Positions 1 through 9,443 of a stretch of DNA of 64,000 nt are shown piece by piece. Numbering within the stretch: position 1 is the stretch's first letter; each line of letters starts with the position of its first letter. Position numbers and translations under genes: made by a program. Below the pieces are notes generated by a model, which was given only the letters and a program-made list of their open reading frames with translations, did not search any database and had not been told where the DNA came from. Source of the stretch: JAIVHA01 sp965367295. Its GTDB lineage: Bacteria > Pseudomonadota > Gammaproteobacteria > DSM-19610. The stretch spans positions 1 to 64,000 of the forward strand of contig CBDUHN010000013.1 of the NCBI GenBank assembly GCA_965367295.1. Reading direction: 5' to 3'.

Positions 1-241
1 AAAAAGAACACCGTCCGCATGAATCCGGACCTACAAAAAACCGCAATGCTTATTGGCCGACCGGACGATCCGGATGGCACCTGCCCCCCCGTTTGCGCCG
101 CCGAGCATCGCTGGCCGACGGACCACTTTATCTTTGGCGAACAAAGAAAATGAACCCGTCCGGCAAAGGGCGGTAATAAAGCTATGGAATGGCAGACAAA
201 CGAAAAAGAACATCACCCGAAGGCAGGTTCGAACCCGCCAG
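1..241. other. Intergenic region downstream of dnaE
   Basis: No convincing gene lies here. Bases 13-37 carry a copy of the dispersed repeat seen elsewhere in the window (GTCCG...AATCCGGACCTACA). The stretch near 222-239 resembles a tRNA T-arm, but no tRNA body surrounds it. No hairpin followed by a T-run is visible after the dnaE stop, so the dnaE transcript probably continues past the window edge; accA is the usual neighbour in E. coli, but it is not visible here. Confidence 0.5.
13..37. repeat. Dispersed GAATT-core palindromic repeat, copy 1
   Basis: The core GTCCGCATGAATCCGGACC followed by TACA is palindromic and matches the pattern of the copies at 32036-32107, 33409-33543, 58150-58296 and 60543-60618. 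All copies are intergenic. Confidence 0.5.
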
Positions 242-3200
242 CTATTTATATTCCACTCGTACCCGCTCTTCCCCGGTCAACTCCCGCAAGCGGTGGATCA
301 ATTCATCGGTGGGATGCACACGCCACTCGGCACTGAGGGGAATCTGCGCGGTGGCGCGTTCGTTGCGGTAATCGATCCAGACCGGACAGGCGCCTTCGCG
401 GAACGGGGTGAGGACACCCTGCAGGTGACGCACGAAACCATTGCCGGCCTGCCCGGATTCGACACCCACCACCAGGCGTTTGGCATACTGTTCCCGGGCC
501 TGGTCGATGTCGTAGACGTGATCCACGGTCATGCGCATTTCGCCGGAATAGTCGTCCATACCCAGCCCCCCCTGCACCACCAACACCTTGTCCTTGGCCA
601 GCAGGGCCCGATATTGTTCGAATACCTTGGTGAATACGCGCACTTCCATGCGGGCACTACGGTCATCGAGGGTGAGGAAGGCCATGCGTGCCCCGCTCTG
701 GGTGACGCGGGTGCGGATGTCCACCACCAGACCGGCCATCACCACGGTACGTTCATTGCTACGGCCGTAGCCACCCTTGCCCGTGTTACCCGGCGTTGCG
801 GTCTGTCCGGAACTTTCCGTCAGTTCGGCGATGCGGCCGCTGGTAATGGCAGCCAGTTCGGGCAGGTAACGGTCGATGGGATGGCCCGTGAGATAAAGAC
901 CGAGGGTTTCCTTTTCACCATTGAGGCGCAGGTCGTCATCCCACTCCGGCAGCCGGGTGATCTCCAGGGCCACCTCCACCGGAGCGGCGGCACCGCCAAA
1001 CAGGTCATTCTGGCCGGCTACTGCATCGCGCTGATGCTGCTCCGCCTGCTTCATGGCCTGGGGCAGCATCTCCATCTGGGTGGCACGATTCTCGCCCAGG
1101 CTGTCCAGGGCCCCGGCGCGGATCAGCGCCTCCAGCACCCGTCTGGTCACCTTGCGACTGTCGATACGCCGGCACAGGTCGGAGAGGTCCTGGAAGGCGC
1201 CATTGGCCAGCCGTTCCTGGATCATGCCTTCGATGGCCGCCTGTCCCACGCCCTTGATGGCACCGAGGCCATAGATGACGGTGTCCTCGCCCTGTACCGT
1301 GAAGGCATAGCCGGACAGGTTGATATTGGGCGGCACCACCGCCAGCTTCATGCTGCGGCACTCCTCGATGAGGTTTACCACCTTGTCGGTGTTGTCCATA
1401 TCCGCCGACAGCACCGCCGCCATGAATGCGGCCGGAAAATAGGCCTTCAGCCAGGCGGTCTGGTAGGACACCAGGGCATAGGCGGCCGAGTGGGATTTGT
1501 TGAAGCCGTAGCCGGCGAACTTCTCCATCAGATCGAAGATATAGGTAGCGGTGTCCGCCTCCACTCCACGCTGAACGGCGCCGTTCATGAAAATCTCGCG
1601 CTGCTTGGCCATCTCCTCGGGTTTTTTCTTGCCCATCGCACGGCGCAGCATATCGGCGGCGCCGAGGCTGTAACCGGCCAGCACCTGGGCGATCTGCATG
1701 ACCTGCTCCTGGTACAGGATGACACCATAGGTGGGCTTGAGAATCGCCTCGAGGTCCGGGTGCGGATACTCCACCTTGGCGCGGCCATGCTTACGGTTGA
1801 TGAAGTCATCCACCATGCCCGACTGCAGCGGGCCAGGGCGAAACAGCGCCACCAGCGCCACGATGTCCTCGAATACGTCGGGCTGCAGGCGCTTGATCAG
1901 ATCCTTCATGCCACGCGATTCGAGCTGGAACACGGCCGTGGTTTCGCAGGCCTTGAGCAGGGTGAAGGCGCGCTCATCCGCGAGCGGGATGACGGTGATA
2001 TCCACCGCTTCCTGGCCATCCTTCTTGCGCTGGGCATTGATGGTCTGCAGCGCCCAGTCGATGATGGTCAGGGTGCGCAGGCCCAGGAAGTCAAACTTCA
2101 CCAACCCCACGGCCTCGACGTCATCCTTGTCGAACTGGCTGACGATGCTGCCGCCCTGTTCACAGTACAGCGGGGTGAAATCGGTCAGTCTCGACGGCGC
2201 GATCACCACGCCCCCGGCATGCTTGCCGGCATTGCGCGACAGACCTTCGAGCTTCTGGGCCAGATCGATGAGGGTACGCACCTCCTCCTCGTTCTCGTAC
2301 AGCTCGCGCAGCGCCTCTTCCTGCTCCAGCGCCTTGTCCAGGGTGATGCCGATCTCGAAGGGGATCAGCTTGGCGATGCGGTCCACGAAGCCGTAGGGAT
2401 GACCGAGGACACGCCCCACATCGCGGACCACCGCTTTGGCGGCCATGGAACCGTAAGTGATGATCTGCGACACCTTCTCGCGGCCGTAACGCTGGGCCAC
2501 GTAATCGATGACGCGGTCGCGGCCCTCCATGCAGAAGTCGACATCGAAGTCGGGCATGGATACACGCTCGGGGTTCAGGAAGCGTTCAAACAGCAGGTCG
2601 TATTCGATGGGATCGAGATCGGTGATGGTCAGCGCATAGGCCACCAGCGAGCCGGCACCGGAACCACGCCCCGGCCCCACTGGCACGCCATTGGCCTTGG
2701 CCCACTGGATGAAGTCGGCGACGATGAGAAAGTACCCCGGAAAGCCCATCTGGATGATCACATCCAGTTCGATCTGCAGCCGCTCATCGTAGGGTTGGCG
2801 CTGCTCGGCGAAATCCGCCGCGTTGACATCGAACAGTTTCTCCAGCCGCAGTTCCAGGCCCTTGCGCGATTCCTCGCGGAAGTAATCGTCCATGGTCATC
2901 CCCGCCGGGATGGGGAAGTCGGGCAGGAAATTCTTGCCGAGGGTCAGTTCGAGGTTGCAGCGTTTGGCAATCTCGACGCTGTTTTCCAGCGCCTCGGGGA
3001 TATCAGAAAACAGCTCCGCCATTTCCTCGGGGCTGCGCAGGTACTGCTGCTCGGAATGGCGCTTGGGCCGACGCGGGTCATCGAGGGTGCGGCCATCGTG
3101 AATACAGACCCGTGCCTCGTGGGCCTCGAAATCATCGGCGGTGAGAAAATGCACATCGTTGGTGGCCACCACCGGTACCGCCTGGGCGGCGGCCAGTGCT

Positions 3201-3754
3201 ACCGCGGCGTGGAGATAATCCTCTTCTCCTTCCCGACCGGTACGCTGCAGTTCCAGATAGAAACTGCCCGGGAACAGTCCCTGCCAGGTGTGCAGCAGCC
3301 CGGCGGCCTCTTCGCTGCGCCCGGACAGCAAGGCCTGACCGATATCGCCGGCACGCCCGCCGGACAGGGCAATCAGGCCCTCGGTATTGCCCGGCAACCA
3401 GGCCCGCTCAACGATGGGGACACCCTGGTGCTGGCCTTCGATATAACTGCGCGACACCAGCCGGTTTAGGCTGTCATAACCCTTGCGGTCCTTGCACAGC
3501 AGCACCAGCCGGAACGGTTTGGCCGGCTCCTGCTCATTCTGTACCCAGATATCGGAACCGATGATGGGCTTCACGCCGGCGGCCATCGCCGCGCGATAGA
3601 ACTTCACCATGGCAAACAGGTTGCTCTGGTCAGTCACGGCGCAGGCGGCCATACCTGCGCCCGCCACTGCTTTGACCAGCGGTTTCACACGCACGATGCC
3701 GTCCACCAGGGAGTACTCGGTGTGCAGGCGCAGGTGAACGAAAGGAACAGGCAT
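242..3754 (-). CDS. dnaE: DNA polymerase III subunit alpha
   Basis: This is the catalytic subunit of the replicative polymerase, 1170 aa against about 1160 in E. coli. An N-terminal PHP domain begins with FVHLRLHTEYS. The polymerase core has VGPGRGSGAGS near residue 355 and the catalytic motif PDFDVDF at 401-407, giving two of the three metal-binding aspartates (D402, D404). A late OB-fold segment contains VVMAGLVVDIRTR. The frame is open 75 codons upstream, but the family N-terminus (MPVPFVHLRLHTEYS) fixes the start at 3754. In E. coli dnaE directly follows rnhB; here about 5.5 kb of other genes separate them. The HIT gene lies 125 bp upstream on the same strand. Confidence 0.97.
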   Translation of the reverse strand: MPVPFVHLRLHTEYSLVDGIVRVKPLVKAVAGAGMAACAVTDQSNLFAMVKFYRAAMAAGVKPIIGSDIWVQNEQEPAKPFRLVLLCKDRKGYDSLNRLVSRSYIEGQHQGVPIVERAWLPGNTEGLIALSGGRAGDIGQALLSGRSEEAAGLLHTWQGLFPGSFYLELQRTGREGEEDYLHAAVALAAAQAVPVVATNDVHFLTADDFEAHEARVCIHDGRTLDDPRRPKRHSEQQYLRSPEEMAELFSDIPEALENSVEIAKRCNLELTLGKNFLPDFPIPAGMTMDDYFREESRKGLELRLEKLFDVNAADFAEQRQPYDERLQIELDVIIQMGFPGYFLIVADFIQWAKANGVPVGPGRGSGAGSLVAYALTITDLDPIEYDLLFERFLNPERVSMPDFDVDFCMEGRDRVIDYVAQRYGREKVSQIITYGSMAAKAVVRDVGRVLGHPYGFVDRIAKLIPFEIGITLDKALEQEEALRELYENEEEVRTLIDLAQKLEGLSRNAGKHAGGVVIAPSRLTDFTPLYCEQGGSIVSQFDKDDVEAVGLVKFDFLGLRTLTIIDWALQTINAQRKKDGQEAVDITVIPLADERAFTLLKACETTAVFQLESRGMKDLIKRLQPDVFEDIVALVALFRPGPLQSGMVDDFINRKHGRAKVEYPHPDLEAILKPTYGVILYQEQVMQIAQVLAGYSLGAADMLRRAMGKKKPEEMAKQREIFMNGAVQRGVEADTATYIFDLMEKFAGYGFNKSHSAAYALVSYQTAWLKAYFPAAFMAAVLSADMDNTDKVVNLIEECRSMKLAVVPPNINLSGYAFTVQGEDTVIYGLGAIKGVGQAAIEGMIQERLANGAFQDLSDLCRRIDSRKVTRRVLEALIRAGALDSLGENRATQMEMLPQAMKQAEQHQRDAVAGQNDLFGGAAAPVEVALEITRLPEWDDDLRLNGEKETLGLYLTGHPIDRYLPELAAITSGRIAELTESSGQTATPGNTGKGGYGRSNERTVVMAGLVVDIRTRVTQSGARMAFLTLDDRSARMEVRVFTKVFEQYRALLAKDKVLVVQGGLGMDDYSGEMRMTVDHVYDIDQAREQYAKRLVVGVESGQAGNGFVRHLQGVLTPFREGACPVWIDYRNERATAQIPLSAEWRVHPTDELIHRLRELTGEERVRVEYK

Positions 3755-3879
3755 GCGGGGAGTTTCCGGAATTGCCCCGGTGGTTGCAAGGCTTGACATT
3801 TGAGGGTGGCAGAAGGGGTGGGAACCCGGCTGGAAAATGGTGCGATTCGCTTGTGATTCAGGCGCTGCAATCGCGCCGG

Positions 3880-4293
3880 CTACTCCCCGAACAATGCCCC
3901 CAGCCGCGCCTGTATCTCCATCAGTCCGGTTTCGCTGTATGGCAGCGCCGGCATAAGGCCCCACACCGGCTTTGGCCATGCCGGGTCGGATCGATAACGC
4001 ACGATATGATGAATATGCAGTTGCGGCACCAGGTTGCCCAGTGCCGCCACGTTCATCTTGTCCGCCTGGAAGGTCTCGGCCAGGAATCTGGCCAGCCGCA
4101 CCGACTCAAGCTGCAATTGCTGCTGATCCTCCGCGGAGAGCTCAAAGATTTCCCGGACATCCTCCCGTTCCGGTACCAGCACGCACCAAGGATAGCGGGC
4201 ATCGTTCAGTAGCAACACCCGGCACAGCGGAAAACGGCCCAGTTCGATACAGTCCTGCTCAAGTTGAGGGTGGAGAGTGAACATATTGATCAT
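3880..4293 (-). CDS. HIT-family (histidine triad-like) protein
   Basis: This 137-aa protein belongs to the HIT superfamily of nucleotide hydrolases/transferases. GNLVPQLHIHHIVR at residues 86-99 aligns with the HIT active-site strand, but the first triad His is Gln (Q91), leaving QxHxH with H93 and H95 as the other two positions. This variant and the following DPAWPKPVWG are, as I recall, shared by a proteobacterial HIT subfamily. Its ATG directly abuts the stop of the upstream hydrolase (0 nt gap), so the two are probably translationally coupled. The substrate is not predictable. Confidence 0.85.
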   Translation of the reverse strand: MINMFTLHPQLEQDCIELGRFPLCRVLLLNDARYPWCVLVPEREDVREIFELSAEDQQQLQLESVRLARFLAETFQADKMNVAALGNLVPQLHIHHIVRYRSDPAWPKPVWGLMPALPYSETGLMEIQARLGALFGE

Positions 4294-5511
4294 CTACCTG
4301 ACGGAGGCTAGAAACGCATCGATTTCCCGTATCATGGCCTCATAATGCGGGTTGTAGGTCAGCCGTCGCACCACACCCTGCTTGAGGAACTCTTTGCTGG
4401 TCTCGCCCAGCATATCCTCAGCCCTGGCCTTACAGCGGCCATAGGCCTGTGGGTCTTTTCCGTAATAGGTGGTGCAGAAGGCATAGTCACCTGCCGCGCC
4501 ATAATGGACATCGTTGGGAGGTATCAACATCGCCGTGTGCGCAGAGCTGACGATGTGTTGATCCGCCACCCGGCTGTCCACGATCTGCACCGCCGCTGGA
4601 ACCTCCCTATAGCTACGCGCGTAGAGCAGCATATGCTTGGATGCATTTTCCACCCGGTCAAAGAATGCCAGCGTGGCATCCGCAGATACGGTGGCATCAT
4701 CCGCGCTGGCCGCCACGAAGACGGGCAGCCGCAGTGGTGCATCCCTCTTCACCGCACGAATTTCCCGTGTCAGACGAAAGATCTGGCAGGCGGCATTGGC
4801 GCTGAAGGATTCGTATTTGAAAGTATCCTCGTCCGGTTGCGTCTTGCCCAGCCAGGCCAGCCCGGGCACCAGATTTCCCGCTGCCGCCAGCCAGCAGGAT
4901 GCCCGCGCAAAGGGCGTGATGGCCACCGCCGGTGAAAACAACAGCAGCGCCTTGATGTGTTCATGTCCCATGGCGTACTGAATGGCCAGGGTGCCACCGG
5001 TGGAAAAGCCACCGAGGTACACCTCATCTACGTGGGTACGCAGGGTGTTTACACCAAAGGCAAAGGCCTTTGCCCATTCCTGCCACTGCACATCCAGCAG
5101 ATCACCGGGCCGGGTGCCATGACCGGGCAATAACACCACCTGCACCGTGAAACACAACTTCTGGAGATGGTGCGCCAGGTGTCCCATCAGATACGGGGAA
5201 TCTGTCAGTCCGTGCGCCAGCAGGATACCTTTTCCCCCGCCCGACGCCTGCTCTCTACAACCACTGTCCGGATAAAGGATAAACGGGGCGTTTCCCTCGA
5301 TCAGCGCCTGTCGATCCTGGCCCGGGGTAAACACCCGTGCCTGCTCGATCATGTCCCGGGTCCGCTTCACATACTCCGGAAAGGTATCTGCGCCGGGGTC
5401 AAACCGGGTGTTGAGCCCCGAGGGGGCCAGACGCTGGTCTGCAGGATCCGCCGACACCCAGGCCGGATTGACCAGCGTGCCACACAGCACCAGAAAGCCC
5501 AGCCAGCGCAT
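4294..5511 (-). CDS. Exported alpha/beta hydrolase (carboxylesterase/lipase-like)
   Basis: This 405-aa protein has a signal peptide (cleavage likely after VSA, residue 21), so it acts in the periplasm or outside the cell. Hydrolase features are an HG oxyanion element at 100-101, the nucleophile elbow GFSTG with S170, a candidate acid D271/D272 and a candidate base H336 (or H325). The fold is of the monoacylglycerol-lipase/esterase type. I chose the ATG at 5511 because AAGGGG lies 6 nt upstream and the signal peptide starts there; the frame extends to 5577. It is coupled to the HIT gene downstream. The substrate is unknown. Confidence 0.8.
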   Translation of the reverse strand: MRWLGFLVLCGTLVNPAWVSADPADQRLAPSGLNTRFDPGADTFPEYVKRTRDMIEQARVFTPGQDRQALIEGNAPFILYPDSGCREQASGGGKGILLAHGLTDSPYLMGHLAHHLQKLCFTVQVVLLPGHGTRPGDLLDVQWQEWAKAFAFGVNTLRTHVDEVYLGGFSTGGTLAIQYAMGHEHIKALLLFSPAVAITPFARASCWLAAAGNLVPGLAWLGKTQPDEDTFKYESFSANAACQIFRLTREIRAVKRDAPLRLPVFVAASADDATVSADATLAFFDRVENASKHMLLYARSYREVPAAVQIVDSRVADQHIVSSAHTAMLIPPNDVHYGAAGDYAFCTTYYGKDPQAYGRCKARAEDMLGETSKEFLKQGVVRRLTYNPHYEAMIREIDAFLASVR

Positions 5512-5727
5512 GGTTTTCCCCTTGATCATGCCCATCACCTTGACGACCCTCCGCGGTGTCCATTGCAACCCCCGCAATCATACCGCCCAGCTATGATTTA
5601 TGAGACCCCTTTCACAGTTCCAGGCTTTATCTGAATAGCCACCATGAAATGTGAACTCTGTCGGAACGATAAAAACCCAGGCTGCCGATACTGACGATGG
5701 TATCAGGGTAAAGCGGCGAGATGGATT

Positions 5728-7293
5728 ATGGAAATCGATGTTTCACAGCTACAGGAGCAAGCCCAGGCATGGAGCGACTCCGCTCAGCGCAGGTTCTCAC
5801 CCCGACAAATGGCAGAACGCACCCCGCGCCTGTACATCGCAACCCTTAACCTGGTCGCCACACTGGGTTACTGCTTCGTATTTGGACTCCCCCTGCTCAC
5901 ACTGCTCATCGGTGGTTATGCAGCGGTACTGATCCTCGAGGAACATGCTACCTGGTCATCACCTGCCATCATAGCTACTGCCTCATTGACCCTGTTCCTT
6001 GTCTGGACCTGCATCGATCTTTGGCGCCTGAAGGCGGAACGCCCCGCGGGGGTGGAGATCACGCGCCGGGATGCCCCGGAACTTTTTGACATGCTGGCAC
6101 GCAGGAGCAGCAAGTTCGGCGCCGGAGAAATTCATCACGTACTACTGACACGGGATGCCCATATCCGTGTTATCCGCACCCCGACCAACGGTTTTCTGCT
6201 GCGCCATGACAATACCCTGTGCCTTGGCGTGCCACTGCTGCACATGCTGACCCGCAACCAGTTCCGGGTCGCACTACGTTGCGCAATCGGGCAGTTTGCA
6301 CAACATAAGGATCCTAACCTGGGAGAAATGGTCTCCCTGCGCGACAACTGGAACCGCTATCACCATGTCCTGCGCCAGCGTAAATCCCCCGGTTCATGGC
6401 TCTTGCAGGCATTTGTTGCCTGGTACAACCCGTTCTTCCAGCAACTATCCGTCGAGGCCGCCAAGCAGCATGCCCTGAAATATGATCAATACGCCATTGA
6501 GGTGATAAAGGATATCGAAGTACTGGCCATGATCGCCGCCGAGGAAGTCACCGAGGCCTATCTCAACCAGTGTTTCTGGCCCATGCTCATGAAAACCGCG
6601 GATCGTCAGCCCAATCCCACGGTGCGTCCCTTCTCGAACTTTGAACCCATTCTGCAAAGTAGTCTGTTGAAGCAGGATGCCGAACACTGGCTGGTGAAAT
6701 CCATTACCGCACCGGAACAGGATCAGTCTCCCACGCCCTCGCTGAAGGAGCGTCTGGATGCACTTGGGTATTCACAACTGCATTTCTTTTCACTACCTGA
6801 AGATAGCGCCATTCATTACCTGCTCGGGCGCAAGATGAATACCGTACTGAAAAAAATGGACCAGGAATGGCGCACTGAAATCAACGACAGCTGGCGCCAG
6901 CGTCATCTCCAGTTCCGTAATGAAAAGGAACGCTTCGAAAAACTGCACAATCAGTTCCATACCGACACCCTGGAGGGGGAAGCCGCATTCAAATATGCAC
7001 GCCTGGCCAAGAAATACCTGCCCCGCCAGGAAGCGCTCGAAGTCTATACCCGCCTGGCCGAGCGCAACAAGACCCATGCCGACGTAGTATTTCAGATGGG
7101 TGCCTTGTTGCTGGAGGCAGGGGAAATCCAGGGCCTCAAGATCATCGAACAGGCCATCAGCCTGGACAAATCCCACGCCCCCCGCGCATCGGCCATTATC
7201 TCGGAGTACATGGCCAGGCGAAAAGGCGCCGTACCGAAACAGGGAGCGGAGGCGCGGCCCACCCACACCAATACCCGCGTACACGTGGCCTGA
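5728..7293 (+). CDS. M48-like membrane protein with a degenerate (metal-less) protease site
   Basis: This 521-aa protein has two predicted TM segments near residues 40-65 and 80-100, followed by a region resembling M48 (HtpX/Ste24) peptidases. Where M48 enzymes have HExxH, it has C185-A-I-G-Q189 (RCAIGQFAQ). The downstream ExxxD ligand region reads ALKYDQYAIE, so the third zinc ligand also appears lost. The C-terminal third (about 400-500) is helical and TPR-like. It is likely a catalytically dead pseudoprotease with a scaffold or binding role; that is inference. It is divergent from the exported hydrolase and upstream of trkH. Confidence 0.6.
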   Translation: MEIDVSQLQEQAQAWSDSAQRRFSPRQMAERTPRLYIATLNLVATLGYCFVFGLPLLTLLIGGYAAVLILEEHATWSSPAIIATASLTLFLVWTCIDLWRLKAERPAGVEITRRDAPELFDMLARRSSKFGAGEIHHVLLTRDAHIRVIRTPTNGFLLRHDNTLCLGVPLLHMLTRNQFRVALRCAIGQFAQHKDPNLGEMVSLRDNWNRYHHVLRQRKSPGSWLLQAFVAWYNPFFQQLSVEAAKQHALKYDQYAIEVIKDIEVLAMIAAEEVTEAYLNQCFWPMLMKTADRQPNPTVRPFSNFEPILQSSLLKQDAEHWLVKSITAPEQDQSPTPSLKERLDALGYSQLHFFSLPEDSAIHYLLGRKMNTVLKKMDQEWRTEINDSWRQRHLQFRNEKERFEKLHNQFHTDTLEGEAAFKYARLAKKYLPRQEALEVYTRLAERNKTHADVVFQMGALLLEAGEIQGLKIIEQAISLDKSHAPRASAIISEYMARRKGAVPKQGAEARPTHTNTRVHVA

Positions 7294-7488
7294 ATCCCCG
7301 GCATGCCCATGTGAATACCCATTCTGACTGATCCGGGGTGGGCGTGGCCTGTTCTCATGACATTCCCGTATACAATCGCTCTCAATAACCGCTAAAATTC
7401 CGAAACGGAGACCAACCATACACCGCTTGCGGGAGCACCCCCATCAGCAAGTCAGTGCCACTTTCAGCAAGCTGATTACCGAAAGGCC

Positions 7489-8934
7489 ATGATCCAGTTA
7501 CGTCCTGTCCTGTTCGCCATCGGCCTGTTTCTGATCGCGCTGGGACTGCTGATGCTGCTCCCCACCCTGTACATGTTCCTCTATGACGAGCCGGGCCTGG
7601 GCAGTTTCCTGGCCTCCTCCGGATTGACCATTGCCGTAGGACTGGCACTTTACCTGCAAAACCGTCACCTGGAATTTTCCATCAACACCCGTCAGGCCTT
7701 TGTGCTGACCACCCTCACCTGGATGACCGTCAGTGCCTTTTCCGCGCTGCCGCTGCTGCTGGTGGAGCATATCAGCTACACCGATGCCTTCTTCGAGACC
7801 ATGTCGGGCATCACCACCACCGGCGCCACAGTGCTGGAGCACCTGGACCACCATCCCCGGGGCATCCTGCTGTGGCGGTCACTGCTGCAATGGCTGGGGG
7901 GCATCGGCTTCATCGTGATGGGAGTGGCGATCCTGCCGTTCCTGCGGGTCGGCGGCATGCGCCTGTTCCACTCGGAATCTTCGGACTGGTCGGAAAAAGT
8001 GTTACCCCGTTTCAGTTCCTTCGCCCATTCCATTACCTTCGTCTACCTGATCCTGACCCTGGTCAATGCACTGGCCTACTATGTCGCCGGCATGGGCCTG
8101 TTCGACGCCCTCAACCATGCCATGACCACCATCTCCACCGGCGGTTACTCCACCTACGACGACTCCATGGGCCATTTCACCAGCCCCTCCATCCACTGGA
8201 TCGGAGTAGGCTTCATGATTCTTGGTGGCCTGCCCTTCTCGCTGTATGTGCGGGCCCTCAATGGCGATATCCGCTCACTGGCGACCGACAGCCAGGTGCG
8301 CGCCTTCCTCCAGTTCGTAATTACCGTATCGGTATTACTGGCCGCCTGGCTCTGGTTCACACACGGCGGCAATGTCCTGGAACTGCTGACCACGGCCACG
8401 TTCAACGTGGTATCCATCGTCACCACCACCGGTTTCGTCTCCTCCGACTACAACCAGTGGGGTACCTTTTCCGTGATGGTATTCTTTTACCTGATGTTCG
8501 TTGGCGCCTGTTCCGGTTCCACCTCCGGCGCCATCAAGATCTTCCGCTTCCAGGTTGCACAGACACTCCTGAAGAACCAGCTCTACCGCCTGGTACATCC
8601 ACGGGCCATTCTCTCATCGCGCTATAACAACCGGGAAATCACCGACGACATCACCCGCTCCATCGTCGCCTTCTCCTTCTTCTTCGCCATCACCATCATG
8701 GTGCTCGCGGCGGCGCTGGCCATGCTCGGACTGGACTTCCTTACCAGCCTCACCAGTGCGGTAACGGCCGTGACCAATGTCGGGCCGGGACTGGGAGACG
8801 TGGTGGGACCCGCGGAGAATTTCGCCACCCTGCCCGATGCGGCCAAGTGGCTATTGAGCATCGGCATGCTGCTCGGGCGGCTGGAAATCATGACGGTGCT
8901 GGTGTTGTTTACACCGAGTTTCTGGCGGGGATGA
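7489..8934 (+). CDS. trkH: Trk potassium uptake system membrane subunit TrkH
   Basis: This 481-aa multi-pass protein matches the TrkH/TrkG family, which forms the K+-translocating pore and is gated by cytoplasmic TrkA (not in this window). Four pore-loop repeats are visible through their TTTG-type selectivity segments: GITTTGATVL, TTISTGGYST, IVTTTGFVSS and AVTNVGPGLG. Length and the hydrophobic pattern fit a full-length protein (E. coli TrkH 483 aa). It stands alone on the plus strand, with 195 bp separating it from the upstream M48-like gene. Trk systems support osmoadaptation and pH homeostasis. Confidence 0.93.
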   Translation: MIQLRPVLFAIGLFLIALGLLMLLPTLYMFLYDEPGLGSFLASSGLTIAVGLALYLQNRHLEFSINTRQAFVLTTLTWMTVSAFSALPLLLVEHISYTDAFFETMSGITTTGATVLEHLDHHPRGILLWRSLLQWLGGIGFIVMGVAILPFLRVGGMRLFHSESSDWSEKVLPRFSSFAHSITFVYLILTLVNALAYYVAGMGLFDALNHAMTTISTGGYSTYDDSMGHFTSPSIHWIGVGFMILGGLPFSLYVRALNGDIRSLATDSQVRAFLQFVITVSVLLAAWLWFTHGGNVLELLTTATFNVVSIVTTTGFVSSDYNQWGTFSVMVFFYLMFVGACSGSTSGAIKIFRFQVAQTLLKNQLYRLVHPRAILSSRYNNREITDDITRSIVAFSFFFAITIMVLAAALAMLGLDFLTSLTSAVTAVTNVGPGLGDVVGPAENFATLPDAAKWLLSIGMLLGRLEIMTVLVLFTPSFWRG

Positions 8935-9019
8935 TTCTGGCTTGCTGTGCAGACTTTCAGGCTTCCGGTTACCCCAACTCCCCCAGTTTTAAACTGGGGC
9001 CTGGATTGGGCTCAGGAAA

Positions 9020-9164
9020 GAATGGCACTTAGTTAAGGATTCTACCGCCGACACACCGGCGCAGGCCGGGGTCCAGGACGCGGCAATGGGCAGGGTTATG
9101 CCTGGATTCCGGCCTGCGCCGGAATGACGAAAAGGGGGGTTTCCGACTTAACCAAGTGCCATTC
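9020..9164. mobile_element. MITE-like element with terminal and internal inverted repeats
   Basis: The 18-bp ends GAATGGCACTTAGTTAAG (9020-9037) and, reverse-complemented, GAATGGCACTTGGTTAAG (9147-9164) differ at one base. Nested inside is a second inverted repeat of 22 bp (9056-9077 and 9101-9122; CCGGCGCAGGCCGG... , 20/22 matches), of the GC-rich 'CCGGCCTGCGCCGG' type common as a dispersed repeat in proteobacteria. There is no ORF and no obvious target-site duplication. The element could fold into a long hairpin. Confidence 0.6.
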
Positions 9165-9180
9165 GGGTCAGAGAACAATT
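9164..9180. repeat. CGGGTCAGAGNACAATT motif, copy 1
   Basis: The 17-bp motif CGGGTCAGAGAACAATT abuts the right end of the inverted-repeat element. The same motif, with C for A at one position, occurs at 38681-38697 in another gene-poor stretch. Confidence 0.5.
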
Positions 9181-9245
9181 TCCCCTAATATTCCTCACGA
9201 ATGCCGTCATCCAATTTTTACCCCGGTTTACTGACATGGTATTAC

Positions 9246-9443
9246 CTATGCTTCCGGATACCCCAGCTCCGCCAGCTTCGCCGCCAGCGTCCCGTGGTCC
9301 AGCCCTTCCCCCTGCACGGTCACCTTGCCACCCTCGATCACGACCTCGACGGCAGCCACACCTGGCAGGCCTTTCAGTCCTTCCTGGATCGCGGCTACGC
9401 AGCCGCCGCATTTTACGTTCTGTACGGTGAAGTTTTCCTGCAT
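9246..9443 (-). CDS. Heavy-metal-associated (HMA) domain protein, CopZ-like
   Basis: A 65-aa single-domain protein of the ferredoxin-like HMA fold. The metal-binding site is C12-G-G-C15 in VKCGGCVAAIQ, one form of the family CxxC. Small cytosolic members carry Cu(I) or similar soft metals to P-type ATPases. The start at 9443 is supported by GAGG 8 nt upstream; the frame continues to 9500 but the extra residues do not look like HMA. It lies between trkH and rnhB with no metal ATPase nearby. GG in place of the usual residues between the cysteines leaves metal preference open. Confidence 0.85.
   Translation of the reverse strand: MQENFTVQNVKCGGCVAAIQEGLKGLPGVAAVEVVIEGGKVTVQGEGLDHGTLAAKLAELGYPEA

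Larger units (their letters stand above)
8935..9245. other. Repeat-rich intergenic region between trkH and copZ-like gene
   Basis: These 311 bp hold no gene. A near-perfect palindrome, CCCCAGTTT-T-AAACTGGGG, lies at 8981-8999, about 50 bp past the trkH stop, without a T-run. A 145-bp inverted-repeat element follows at 9020-9164, then a CGGGTCAGAGAACAATT motif at 9164-9180. Confidence 0.6.

Noticed and set aside
222..239. T-arm-like GGTTCGAACC near the dnaE stop
   Set aside because: No acceptor, D or anticodon arms surround it; not a tRNA.
53..3469. 1138-codon plus-strand frame antisense to dnaE
   Set aside because: It mirrors dnaE in a GC-rich genome; the protein is His/Gln/Gly-rich with no domain, while dnaE on the other strand is unmistakable.
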